A stretch of DNA of 64,000 bases, from positions 496,001-560,000 of the forward strand of contig NZ_JAFBBV010000001.1 in NCBI RefSeq assembly GCF_016907365.1, written 5' to 3'. This DNA is from Oerskovia paurometabola. GTDB lineage: Bacteria > Actinomycetota > Actinomycetes > Actinomycetales > Cellulomonadaceae. The notes beneath the pieces are model-generated. The model saw only the letters and a list, made by a program, of their open reading frames with translations. It ran no database searches and was not told the origin of the DNA. The translations under genes and the position numbers were made by a program. This document shows, piece by piece, positions 50,368 to 58,314 of this stretch (position 1 is its first letter; each line of letters begins with the position of its first letter).

Positions 50368-51639
50368 GTGACAGCAGACGCGACCGACGAACCAGGCCTG
50401 GGCCCGAGCGAGCTGGTCCGGCAGTCGGGGACGGTCCTGAGGGTCGGCCACCTCGCACTCTCGGCCGGGACCGGCAGCTACCGCGTGAAGTCCCACATGA
50501 CGCGCGTGGGCCGGGCGCTGGGCCTCGACCGCACCGCAGCGCACGTGACGCTCACCGAGATCACCGCGACGTCCTACCGGGACCGCAACTTCCGCACCGA
50601 GGTCGCCGAGGTCCGGGCGGTCGGCATCAACTCCGACCGGCTGTCCGAGCTCGAGGCCTACGTCGGCGACTTGCCGGAGCAGGTCACGGCTGCGGAGGTC
50701 GACGCGGAGCTCGAGCGGATCGCTGCGAAGCCGTTGCTCTACGGCGCGTTCCTCAACGCCTTGTGGGCCGCGATCGCCTGTGCGGCGTTCGCGTTCCTCA
50801 ACAACGGCGGGGTCATCGAGTGCGGTGCCGTGTTCGTCGGGGCGTTCTTCGGTCAGATGGTGCGTCGGGCCATGCTGCACAAGGGCATCAACCAGTTCGG
50901 CACCACGATGCTCGCAGCGACGGTCGCCGCGACGGCCTACCTGCTGATCGTGCTCGTCTTCGAGAACCTGATGGGGGTCGCGGGGGGCCACGAGGCGGGC
51001 TACGTGTCCGCGGTCCTGTTCCTCGTCCCGGGGTTCGCCCTGGTGACCGCCGCGCTCGACCTCGCCAAGCTCGACTTCTCCGCGGGCATCGCCCGCATGA
51101 CGTACGCCCTGATGATCCTGGCGTCGGCCGCCCTCGCGGTGTGGGCGATCTCCGCGATCGCAGGGCTCCAGCCCGACAGGCTCCCTCCGCCGGCCCTGGA
51201 CGAGACGCTGTTCGTGGCGCTGCGCGCGCTCGCGAGCTTCGCGGGCGTGCTCGGCTTCGCGCTGATGTTCAACAGCCCGTGGAAGATGGCCGTGGGAGCG
51301 GCGTCGATCGGCATGGTCGCGAACGTGGCGCGCCTCGAGCTCATCGACGCGGGCTTCGCGTCGCAGGCCGCCGCGGCGGCGACCGCGCTCATCGTCGGGA
51401 TCCTCGCCGCCTACATCGCACCGGCCATGAAGGTGCCGCGCATCACGATGTCGGTGCCCGCGGTCGTCATCATGGTGCCGGGCGTCACGGCCTACCGCGC
51501 TGTCTACGAGTTCAACAGCGGTGCCACGCTCGACGCCCTGGCGTCGACCGTCGAGGCCGGGCTGGTGATCGTCGCGCTCGCGATCGGCCTCGCGGTCGCC
51601 CGCATGCTGACGGACAAGAACTGGACGTTCGAGCGGTAG
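50368..51639 (+). CDS. Threonine/serine exporter family protein (ThrE type)
   Basis: The 423-residue protein shows the ThrE architecture. An N-terminal soluble domain (about 1-130) has GHLALSAGTGSYRVKSHMTRVGRALGLD and VTLTEITATSYRD. Then come about ten helices in two halves, including FLNNGGVIECGAVFVGAFFGQMVRRAML and VPAVVIMVPGVTAYRAVYEFNSG. ThrE of Corynebacterium glutamicum exports threonine and serine, and this is the inferred role. The start is uncertain: the GTG at 50368-50370 begins near the family N-terminus, and an in-frame ATG at about 50330 would add 13 residues. Confidence 0.85.
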   Translation: MTADATDEPGLGPSELVRQSGTVLRVGHLALSAGTGSYRVKSHMTRVGRALGLDRTAAHVTLTEITATSYRDRNFRTEVAEVRAVGINSDRLSELEAYVGDLPEQVTAAEVDAELERIAAKPLLYGAFLNALWAAIACAAFAFLNNGGVIECGAVFVGAFFGQMVRRAMLHKGINQFGTTMLAATVAATAYLLIVLVFENLMGVAGGHEAGYVSAVLFLVPGFALVTAALDLAKLDFSAGIARMTYALMILASAALAVWAISAIAGLQPDRLPPPALDETLFVALRALASFAGVLGFALMFNSPWKMAVGAASIGMVANVARLELIDAGFASQAAAAATALIVGILAAYIAPAMKVPRITMSVPAVVIMVPGVTAYRAVYEFNSGATLDALASTVEAGLVIVALAIGLAVARMLTDKNWTFER

Positions 51640-51671
51640 GCGTACGCAGCGCGGGGGCCTGACCAGGCTTG

Positions 51672-51701
51672 TTGCACCGAGTGCATCGATGCACTTAGCG
51701 T
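51672..51701 (+). promoter_or_regulatory. TetR gene promoter with palindromic operator in the spacer
   Basis: TTGCAC at 51672-51677 and TAGCGT at 51696-51701 are separated by 18 bp. The spacer contains the perfect 16-bp palindrome AGTGCATCGATGCACT (51680-51695), abutting the -10. The ATG follows the -10 by six bases. Autorepression by the TetR protein is likely. Confidence 0.7.
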
Positions 51702-51707
51702 AGGGAC

Positions 51708-52403
51708 ATGTCCCTGCCTGTCGTCGATCGTCGTGCTGCGCTCAAGGCCCGCCACCGGCGGGCCATCGTCGACGCCGCCGCGGCGCTCATCGGCGAGTCG
51801 GGCGGGACGAGGTTCTCGGTGGACGAGCTCGCGGAGCGCGCCGACGTCTCGCGGCGCACGGTCTTCAACCACTTCGCGTCGCTCGACGACGTGGTGACCG
51901 AGGTCTGCAGCGAGGTCGTCGGCGCAGCGCTCGACCGGCTCGACGCGATCGCGTCGGACCAGCAGGTTGGGCGGGACCAGCAGCGCCAGCGGGACCAGCA
52001 GGCCGGCCCCCCGCACGACGTCACGCTCTTCGACGAGGTCGCGGACGCCCTGCGCTCGACCGACTTCGTGACTCCGTTGGTCTATCTGACCCGCGTGCTG
52101 GGCGACGAGGGCGGCCCCTCGCCGCGGCGCGCCTACACCCTCATCAAGGTCTTCGCCGACGTGAGCATGCGCCTCACGGCCGCCCTGGCCGCGAGCCACC
52201 CCGACGCCGACCCGTTCGACGTCGAGCTCCTCGTCGGCTCGCTCATGAGCGGGCTGATCGTGGTCTACCTCCGCTGGGTCGACGTGACGGGGGCGGTCGA
52301 CGACCCGACCTCGCGCGAGGCCTGGACAGTCCTGCTCGAACGGCTCCTCGACGCGACCCGGACCGGCCACGAGCCGGTCGCCTCGTCACGCCGCACCCGC
52401 TGA
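51708..52403 (+). CDS. TetR-family transcriptional regulator
   Basis: The 231-residue regulator has the N-terminal HTH (IVDAAAALIGESGGTRFSVDELAERADVSRRTVFNHFASLDDVVTEV, about 20-65) and a variable ligand-binding domain. A Gln/Arg-rich insert (DQQVGRDQQRQRDQQAG, about 85-101) interrupts the region after the HTH. It lies 40 bp upstream of an MMPL transporter gene on the same strand, so it probably controls that exporter and itself through the palindrome in its promoter. The transcript seems leaderless. Confidence 0.88.
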   Translation: MSLPVVDRRAALKARHRRAIVDAAAALIGESGGTRFSVDELAERADVSRRTVFNHFASLDDVVTEVCSEVVGAALDRLDAIASDQQVGRDQQRQRDQQAGPPHDVTLFDEVADALRSTDFVTPLVYLTRVLGDEGGPSPRRAYTLIKVFADVSMRLTAALAASHPDADPFDVELLVGSLMSGLIVVYLRWVDVTGAVDDPTSREAWTVLLERLLDATRTGHEPVASSRRTR

Positions 52404-52443
52404 CCCACCCATCCGCGTACTCGCGCGCAACCGAAGGACTCTC

Positions 52444-55041
52444 ATGGCTGAATTTCTCTACCGCGTCGGCCGCTGGTCGGCGCGCCGCGCGAAGACGGTG
52501 ATCGTCGCGTGGCTCGCGATCCTCGTCGCGGCCGGCGTGGCGTTCGCGCTCGGCGCGGGCACGCTCGCGACGACCTTCTCGATCCCCGGCACTCCCACGG
52601 CCGAGGTGACCGACCGCCTGCAGAGCGACTTCCCTGACGCGTCGGGCGGGACAGGGACCGTGGTCGTCCAGTCGGCCGACGGTGAGGCGCTCACCAGCGC
52701 GCAGCAGGACGAGATCGCGGGGCTGGTCGCCGAGGCCTCCGAGGTCGACGGCGTCACCGCGGTCATGGACCCGTTCGTGACCGAGGCGGACCGCGCCGCG
52801 CAGCAGCAGCAGGTCGAGGACGGACGCGCCCAGGTCGAGGGCGGGCGGACGCAGCTCGAGGCCGGTCAGGCCCAGCTCGACGCGGGTCGTGCGCAGCTCG
52901 ACGCAGGTCAGGCCCAGCTCGACGCCGCCCGCGCCCAGGCCGAGGCCGCGGGCATGCTCGCGCAGGCTCAGCCGCAGCTCGACGCGCAGCAGGCCCAGCT
53001 CGACGCGGGGCGCGCGGCGCTCGACGCGCAGCAGACGACGCTCGACGACGGTACGAGCCAGCTCGAGGAGCAGAGCGCCCAGCTCGAGCAGGGGGCCACG
53101 CTGCTCGACATGGCCTCCGAGATCCGCATGGTCTCCGAGGACGGCACGACCGCGATCGTCATGATCTCGTTCACGGACCCGCAGATGGAGATCCCGCAGG
53201 AGACCAAGGACGAGCTCGTCGGCATCTTCGACGACGCCCCCGCGGACCTCACCGTGAACCTCTCGGCCGACATGACCATGGGGGCCCCGAGCATCATCGG
53301 CGCCGGAGAGATCGTGGGCCTGCTGGTCGCCGCGGTGGTCCTCGTCGTCATGCTCGGCACGCTCATCGGCGCCGGTCTGCCGATCCTCACCGCCCTGATC
53401 GGCGTGGGCATCGGTGCGCTCGGAGCGCTGTCGCTGTCCGGGGTCGTCGAGATGGCGTCCGTGACGCCCGTGCTCGGGCTCATGCTCGGCCTGGCGGTCG
53501 GGATCGACTACTCGCTCTTCATCGTCAACAGGCACCGCCGTCAGCTCAAGGCGGGCGACGACCTGCACGAGTCGATCGCGCTGGCGAACGGGACGTCGGG
53601 CAACGCGGTCGTGTTCGCGGGCACCACGGTGCTCGTCGCGCTGCTCGCCCTCAACGTCACAGGCATCCCGTTCCTGGGCCTCATGGGCACGGTCGGTGCG
53701 GCCTGCATCGCGATCGCGGTGCTCATCGCCGTGACCCTCACGCCGGCGTTGCTCGGCCTCGTGGGTGAGCGGATCCTCAGCAAGAAAGAGCGCGCGCGAC
53801 TTGCCGGCCCGGCGAACGGTGCGACGGGTACCCAGGACGCCCAGGTTGTCGCCCCTGCGCCCGCCGAGGTCCGTCCCATGTCGACCGGCTGGGCCGTCGT
53901 GCGCGTCGTCGTCGGCATCGCGGCACTGCTGCTCGTCGCGCTGCCCGCGCTCGACCTGCGGCTGAACCTGCCGGACGGCTCGACCGAGCCGCACGACTCG
54001 ACGCAGTACCAGGCGTACTCGACGCTCGCGGAGAAGTTCGGCGAGGGCCAGAACGGGACGCTGCTCGTGGTCGCGGACCTGCCCGCGTCCGAGGCCGGGA
54101 CCGAGGCAGGTTCCATGACGGCCCAGGTGGAGATCGCCCAGACCCTCTTCGACCAGGACGACGTCGTGGCGGTCGCGCCCATCGGCACGTCCGAGGACGG
54201 TACGGTCGCGGCGTTCCAGGTGGTGCCCGCCGAGGGGCCCACGAGCGAGTCGACCGAGGAGCTCGTGCACACGCTGCGCGACATGTCGCCCATCGACGGG
54301 ACGTACGAGATCGGGGTCGCCGGCTCGGCGAGCGGCAACGTCGACATCTCGGAGAAGCTCGCGTCCGCGCTGCCGGTCTACCTCGCGGTCGTGGTCGGCC
54401 TGTCGCTGATCATCCTGGTGCTGGTGTTCCGGTCGATCGTCGTCCCGGTCATCGCGACGCTCGGGTTCATCCTGTCGTACTTCGCCGCCCTCGGCGGCGT
54501 CGTCGCGATCTACCAGTGGGGCTGGCTGGGCGGCGTGTTCGGCGTCGAGAGCCCCGGCCCGATCCTGAACTTCCTGCCGACCATCCTGGTGGGCATCCTG
54601 TTCGGGCTCGCGATGGACTACATGCTCTTCCTCGGGTCGGGCATGCGTGAGGCTTACGCGCACGGTGCTCCCGCGCGCATCGCGGTCGTGCAGGGCGTCC
54701 GCGCCGGTCGCTCGGTCGTGACGGCCGCGGCGATCATCATGATCGCGGTGTTCGGCGGCTTCATCTTCTCGCACAGCGCGATGATCCGGCCGATCGGCTT
54801 CGCGCTCGCGTTCGGCGTGCTCGTCGACGCGTTCGTGATCCGGATGATGGTCGTGCCCGCGCTCATGCATCTCGCGGGGGACAAGGCGTGGTGGCTGCCG
54901 CGCTGGCTCGACAAGATCCTGCCCGACGTCGACGTGGAGGGGGCGTCGCTCGAACGGCGCCACCCGCACGTGGTCGCCGGCGTCTCGGGGGCCGCTCCCG
55001 AGGGCGACCTCGACAAGGACGCCGCGGGCGTCCGAGGCTGA
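52444..55041 (+). CDS. MMPL/RND-family transporter with extended coiled-coil domain
   Basis: The 865-residue RND-superfamily protein has twelve helices in two halves. The first external domain contains a coiled-coil insertion (about 119-220) built of repeats such as QLDAGRAQLDAGQAQLDAARAQ. Membrane landmarks are PVLGLMLGLAVGIDYSLFIVNRHRRQL in half 1 and LPTILVGILFGLAMDYMLFLGSGMREAYAHGA in half 2, both with the Asp-Tyr pair used for proton coupling in MmpL proteins. Relatives export lipids, siderophores or drugs. No MmpS-like partner is nearby. The upstream TetR gene probably regulates it. The start ATG at 52444 has GGACTC upstream, a weak ribosome-binding site. Confidence 0.9.
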   Translation: MAEFLYRVGRWSARRAKTVIVAWLAILVAAGVAFALGAGTLATTFSIPGTPTAEVTDRLQSDFPDASGGTGTVVVQSADGEALTSAQQDEIAGLVAEASEVDGVTAVMDPFVTEADRAAQQQQVEDGRAQVEGGRTQLEAGQAQLDAGRAQLDAGQAQLDAARAQAEAAGMLAQAQPQLDAQQAQLDAGRAALDAQQTTLDDGTSQLEEQSAQLEQGATLLDMASEIRMVSEDGTTAIVMISFTDPQMEIPQETKDELVGIFDDAPADLTVNLSADMTMGAPSIIGAGEIVGLLVAAVVLVVMLGTLIGAGLPILTALIGVGIGALGALSLSGVVEMASVTPVLGLMLGLAVGIDYSLFIVNRHRRQLKAGDDLHESIALANGTSGNAVVFAGTTVLVALLALNVTGIPFLGLMGTVGAACIAIAVLIAVTLTPALLGLVGERILSKKERARLAGPANGATGTQDAQVVAPAPAEVRPMSTGWAVVRVVVGIAALLLVALPALDLRLNLPDGSTEPHDSTQYQAYSTLAEKFGEGQNGTLLVVADLPASEAGTEAGSMTAQVEIAQTLFDQDDVVAVAPIGTSEDGTVAAFQVVPAEGPTSESTEELVHTLRDMSPIDGTYEIGVAGSASGNVDISEKLASALPVYLAVVVGLSLIILVLVFRSIVVPVIATLGFILSYFAALGGVVAIYQWGWLGGVFGVESPGPILNFLPTILVGILFGLAMDYMLFLGSGMREAYAHGAPARIAVVQGVRAGRSVVTAAAIIMIAVFGGFIFSHSAMIRPIGFALAFGVLVDAFVIRMMVVPALMHLAGDKAWWLPRWLDKILPDVDVEGASLERRHPHVVAGVSGAAPEGDLDKDAAGVRG

Positions 55042-55045
55042 CCTC

Positions 55046-55084
55046 CTGGAGCCGCCCTCCTCACCACGAGGGGGGCGGCTCCAG
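55046..55084 (+). terminator. Terminator after the MMPL gene
   Basis: CTGGAGCCGCCC (55046-55057) pairs perfectly with GGGCGGCTCCAG (55073-55084), and the inner bases add further pairing. Confidence 0.75.
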
Positions 55085-55137
55085 CAGTCCTGGGGCGGCC
55101 GTCGCGGCACCGGGACGCGCCCGTCGGCACCCCTGTT

Positions 55138-55167
55138 TTGCTCCGCAGCGCTCCGAGAAGGTAGCCT
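55138..55167 (+). promoter_or_regulatory. Promoter of tRNA-Ser(GCU)
   Basis: TTGCTC at 55138-55143 and TAGCCT at 55162-55167, spacer 18. The tRNA begins 30 bp after the -10. Confidence 0.55.
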
Positions 55168-55197
55168 TGCGACGCTCGGTGCCTAGCATCCGAGCAT

Positions 55198-55286
55198 GGA
55201 GACGTCGCATAGTCAGGTCTAGTGCGCCACCCTGCTAAGGTGGTAACGGGGCAACCCGTTCGAGGGTTCAAATCCCTCCGTCTCCG
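55198..55286 (+). tRNA. tRNA-Ser (GCU anticodon)
   Basis: The acceptor GGAGACG (55198-55204) pairs with CGTCTCC (55279-55285), discriminator G. The anticodon stem CCACC/GGTGG encloses CTGCTAA with anticodon GCT. A long variable arm and the TTCAAAT T-loop are seen. CCA is not encoded. Confidence 0.95.
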
Positions 55287-55292
55287 CTCAGG

Positions 55293-55327
55293 AAGGTCCC
55301 GGCTGCGTCAGGCCCGGGGCCTTTTCT
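55293..55327 (+). terminator. Terminator of tRNA-Ser(GCU)
   Basis: AAGGTCCCGG pairs with CCGGGGCCTT (one G-T pair), followed by TTTT. It is the only classical intrinsic terminator with a T tract noticed in this window. Confidence 0.8.
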
Positions 55328-55440
55328 GTTGCCCCGGAAGAGTGCGCCGAGTCGGCGCCCCCCCACCGCTCGTCCCGCACGCCGCGGCCCGACGGCGGGA
55401 CGTGAGCTCCGCCGTCGGGCCGCCGTGGGCGTGGCGAACC

Positions 55441-56805
55441 TCAGGCCGCCATGGCCGAGCGGACCACGAACCGTGACGCGGCCGCCCCGGCGAGCACGAG
55501 CGCCGAGGCCCCCGCGACGCACGCCAGGAACTGCAGCACCACGTCGACGTTCGCGAACGTGTTGAGCCCGAGGACGGGCACCATGAACAGGAGCGAGGCG
55601 ACGGTCGCGAGGCCCACGCTCGCTGCCAGCGGGATGACGGTCTCGCGGAACCGCGCCTTGTCGAGGGTCCTGAGGTCGGTGCCCGCGAGGGTCAGCGCGC
55701 GATACTCGCCCCGCTGGTCGATCACGCGTCCGGCCTGCATGACCCCCGTCGAGACAGCAGCCAGGACGCCCGCGATCGCGAGGGTCAGGAAGCCGCCCGT
55801 GACCAGGTCGCCCACGAACTGGACCTCTTCGGGGTCGGCGCCCATGCTCGGGTCGAACAGCGCGAAGATGCTCGTGATCCCGGCGATGAAGGTCGCGAGG
55901 GCGACGCCGCCGACCGACCGCCACGCCGTCTTGGGCGAGTCGACGATGCGACGGCCCGCGAGGAGCGTCGGCACCCTCTTCGCGCTGCGCGCGGTGATCC
56001 GCCCGACGACCCAGATGACGAACGGACCGACGACGTTGAGCGTCGCGAACCCGGCCACGAGCACGAGGGTGAGGATCGCGATCGTGACCCCTGCCCCGCC
56101 GAACGAGACGTTCGTGACGACGAGCATCGCGACGAAGGCGACCGCGATCGAGAGCAGCCGCACGGCCTTCATGCCCGGAGGGGTCACGCGGGCCGCGACG
56201 CCCAGGGGGGTGATCGCCACCCGACGCAGCGAGACCGCGGCCGAGACCAGCGCGACGAGCACGACGCCCACGACCGCGAGAAGCAGTGCCGGGACGCCGA
56301 CCCACAGCTCGGCGAGGCCGAACGTCCGCCCCTGGAAGCGCAGCTGTGCGACCAGGGGCAGCAGCGCCGCGTAGCCCACGAGCCCTGCCAGGGCGCCCAC
56401 GAGGGCCTGCGCGGCCGCGTCGAGCACCGTGAGGGTCGCGACCTGCCCGGTCGTCGCCCCGGCCAGGCGCAGCGACGCCAGACGGGCGTCCCGACGGGCC
56501 ACGGCGAGGCGCGCCGCGGCCCCGCCCAGCGTGACGAGCGGGATGAGCAGCAGGAGGGACGCGATGGCCGCGAAGATCGGGTACTGGCTGTCGTAGGAGC
56601 TCGCCCCTGCCTCGGGCCCGGCCGACATGCCCTCGATCCCGCCAGCGCGCTCCACGAACGCCCCCACGCCGCCGACGACGACGAGCAGGATCGCGGTCGT
56701 CGCGGCGAACGCGATGATCGCCAGGACGTTGGTCAGCCCCTGGGGGTCGCGGCTGTCGGAGCTGCGGCGGCGCAGGAGCCACCACAGGTCGAGGGTGGCC
56801 TTCAT
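55441..56805 (-). CDS. FtsX-like ABC transporter permease
   Basis: The 454-residue protein has about eight helices with two FtsX/MacB-like segments: AAARLAVARRDARLASLRLAGATTGQVATL after the first transmembrane group and GEYRALTLAGTDLRTLDKARFRETVIPLAASVGLATV near the end. Such permeases pair with a LolD/MacB-type ATPase to export peptides or lipids or to sense antimicrobial peptides. The large extracytoplasmic domain of BceB-type permeases is missing, so this is a compact actinobacterial form. The ATG at 56803-56805 overlaps the stop of the ATPase gene by four bases. Confidence 0.85.
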   Translation of the reverse strand: MKATLDLWWLLRRRSSDSRDPQGLTNVLAIIAFAATTAILLVVVGGVGAFVERAGGIEGMSAGPEAGASSYDSQYPIFAAIASLLLLIPLVTLGGAAARLAVARRDARLASLRLAGATTGQVATLTVLDAAAQALVGALAGLVGYAALLPLVAQLRFQGRTFGLAELWVGVPALLLAVVGVVLVALVSAAVSLRRVAITPLGVAARVTPPGMKAVRLLSIAVAFVAMLVVTNVSFGGAGVTIAILTLVLVAGFATLNVVGPFVIWVVGRITARSAKRVPTLLAGRRIVDSPKTAWRSVGGVALATFIAGITSIFALFDPSMGADPEEVQFVGDLVTGGFLTLAIAGVLAAVSTGVMQAGRVIDQRGEYRALTLAGTDLRTLDKARFRETVIPLAASVGLATVASLLFMVPVLGLNTFANVDVVLQFLACVAGASALVLAGAAASRFVVRSAMAA

Positions 56806-57539
56806 CGGGCCGCTCCCTGCGTGGGGGTGGCGTGGAACTCGCCCGAGATGCGGCCGTCGCGCATCGTGACCGTGCGCGAGCAGTAGCGGGCCACGCCCGC
56901 GTCGTGCGTGACGATCACGAGCGCCGCGCCCGACGCCTGGACCGCGGACGTGAGGACCGACAGGACCTCGGCGCCCGTGCCCTGGTCGAGCGCGCCCGTC
57001 GGCTCGTCGGCGAACACGACGCCGGGGGACCCGACGAGGGCCCGTGCGATCGCGACACGCTGCGCCTGCCCGCCCGAGAGCTCGCCCGGGCGGCGCTGCT
57101 CCATGCCCGCCAGGCCCAGGTGTGCGAGCCACGACGCCGCGACCTGCGTCGCCTCGGTGCGCGGCGTGCCCGCGAGCATGAGCGGCAGGGCGGCGTTCTC
57201 GACCGCGGGGAGCTCGGGCAGGAGCTGGCCCGACTGGAACACGAAGCCGAAGTCCTGGCGGCGCAGGGCCGTGCGACGGCCCTCGCTCAGGGTCGTCAGG
57301 TCCTCGCCGCGCCAGGACACCGTGCCCGACGTGGGCTTGATGATGCCCGCCAGGCAGTGCAGGAGCGTCGTCTTGCCCGAGCCCGAGGGGCCCATGATGG
57401 CGACGGACTCGCCGGGGGAGACGGTCAGGGAGACGCCCGCGAGGGCGTGCGTGGCGGTGTGGTCGGTGCCGTAGACCTTCGTCAGCCCGGAGGCGACGAG
57501 AGGCGAGCCGGTCGAGGGGGCAGGGCCGAGGTTCGTCAT
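56802..57539 (-). CDS. ABC transporter ATPase (MacB/LolD type)
   Basis: The 245-residue ATPase has Walker A GPSGSGKTT, the Q-loop FVFQSGQLLPELPAVENAALPL typical of the MacB/LolD/BceA group, the signature LSGGQAQRVAIARAL, Walker B GVVFADEPTGALD and the H-loop VTHD. It powers the FtsX-like permease translated from the overlapping start downstream. The ATG at 57537-57539 has a GGATGGGGG block directly upstream. It is divergent from the TetR gene, with 175 bp between starts. Confidence 0.92.
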   Translation of the reverse strand: MTNLGPAPSTGSPLVASGLTKVYGTDHTATHALAGVSLTVSPGESVAIMGPSGSGKTTLLHCLAGIIKPTSGTVSWRGEDLTTLSEGRRTALRRQDFGFVFQSGQLLPELPAVENAALPLMLAGTPRTEATQVAASWLAHLGLAGMEQRRPGELSGGQAQRVAIARALVGSPGVVFADEPTGALDQGTGAEVLSVLTSAVQASGAALVIVTHDAGVARYCSRTVTMRDGRISGEFHATPTQGAAR

Positions 57540-57652
57540 GCCCCCATCCTTCGCGGGGGACAGGGCCTGCCGCGTCCGGCCACGGTGTGGACCTGCCCGA
57601 CGACGGGTCATGCCCTGGGGGGACCGGTGGCCGTCCTCGCGGCGTACGGGGC

Positions 57653-57700
57653 TTGTCCCGCCCGAGAGCGTTCTGTATCGTTGAGTGAGTGCTCAGTCAA
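57653..57700 (+). promoter_or_regulatory. TetR gene promoter and operator
   Basis: TTGTCC (57653-57658) and TATCGT (57676-57681) are 17 bp apart. The near-palindrome TTGAGTGAGTGCTCAGTCAA at 57681-57700 covers the expected transcription start and resembles TetR-family operators, so self-repression is likely. Confidence 0.65.
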
Positions 57701-57714
57701 AGAAAGGTGGGATC

Positions 57715-58314
57715 ATGAGGACGGTCGACGAGGAGCAGCGTGCCGCTCGCCGGTCAGCGCTGCTCGACGCGGCGGAGACCTGCTTCGCCGGGCGCGGCTA
57801 CGACGCGACCCGCACGGCCGACATCTGCGCGGGAGCGGGCATGAGCGCCGGCAACCTCTTCCACTACTTCCCGACCAAGCACGACGTGCTGCTCGCCGTC
57901 GTCGACCGGGACGCCGAGCGCACCGCGACCGGCGTGAGCGAGCTCGCCCACGCCGACGATCCCTGGGAGGCGCTGCTCGCGCTCCTCGACGAGGTCTGCC
58001 GGCTGGCCTCCGACCCCGTCGCCGCCGGGCTCGCGCTCGAGATCTCCGCGCTCGCCCACCGCGACGAGGACGTGCAGCAGCGGATGCAGGCCGGCGACCG
58101 CGCCTTCCGCGCGGCCCTCGCCGCACTGCTGGCTGCTGGGGTCCGGACCGGTCAGGTCTCGAGGACGCTGTCCGTCGAGGAAGGTGCGACCTGGCTCGCG
58201 GCACTGGTCGACGGCGTCTTCGCGCGCGTCGCCGCAGACCCCGGTTTCGACGCAGGCTCGCAGAGCACCACGCTGCGGCGCGTGGCGACAGCGCTCCTGG
58301 CGGGCGAGTCGTGA
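57715..58314 (+). CDS. TetR-family transcriptional regulator
   Basis: The 199-residue regulator has the HTH ALLDAAETCFAGRGYDATRTADICAGAGMSAGNLFHYFPTKHDVLLAVVD (about 12-60) and a helical ligand domain of the TetR_C_6/BetI-like kind (LALEISALAHRDEDVQQRM). The ATG at 57715 has AAAGGTGGG upstream; an in-frame GTG ten codons earlier lies in the operator. Its stop overlaps the GTG of the DUF418 gene, so both are one transcript. It could regulate the divergent FtsX-type ABC pair as well. Confidence 0.9.
   Translation: MRTVDEEQRAARRSALLDAAETCFAGRGYDATRTADICAGAGMSAGNLFHYFPTKHDVLLAVVDRDAERTATGVSELAHADDPWEALLALLDEVCRLASDPVAAGLALEISALAHRDEDVQQRMQAGDRAFRAALAALLAAGVRTGQVSRTLSVEEGATWLAALVDGVFARVAADPGFDAGSQSTTLRRVATALLAGES

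Noticed and set aside
55167..55189. TTGCGA/TAGCAT as the tRNA-Ser(GCU) promoter
   Set aside because: The spacer is only 11 bp; TTGCTC with TAGCCT at 18 bp spacing is more plausible.
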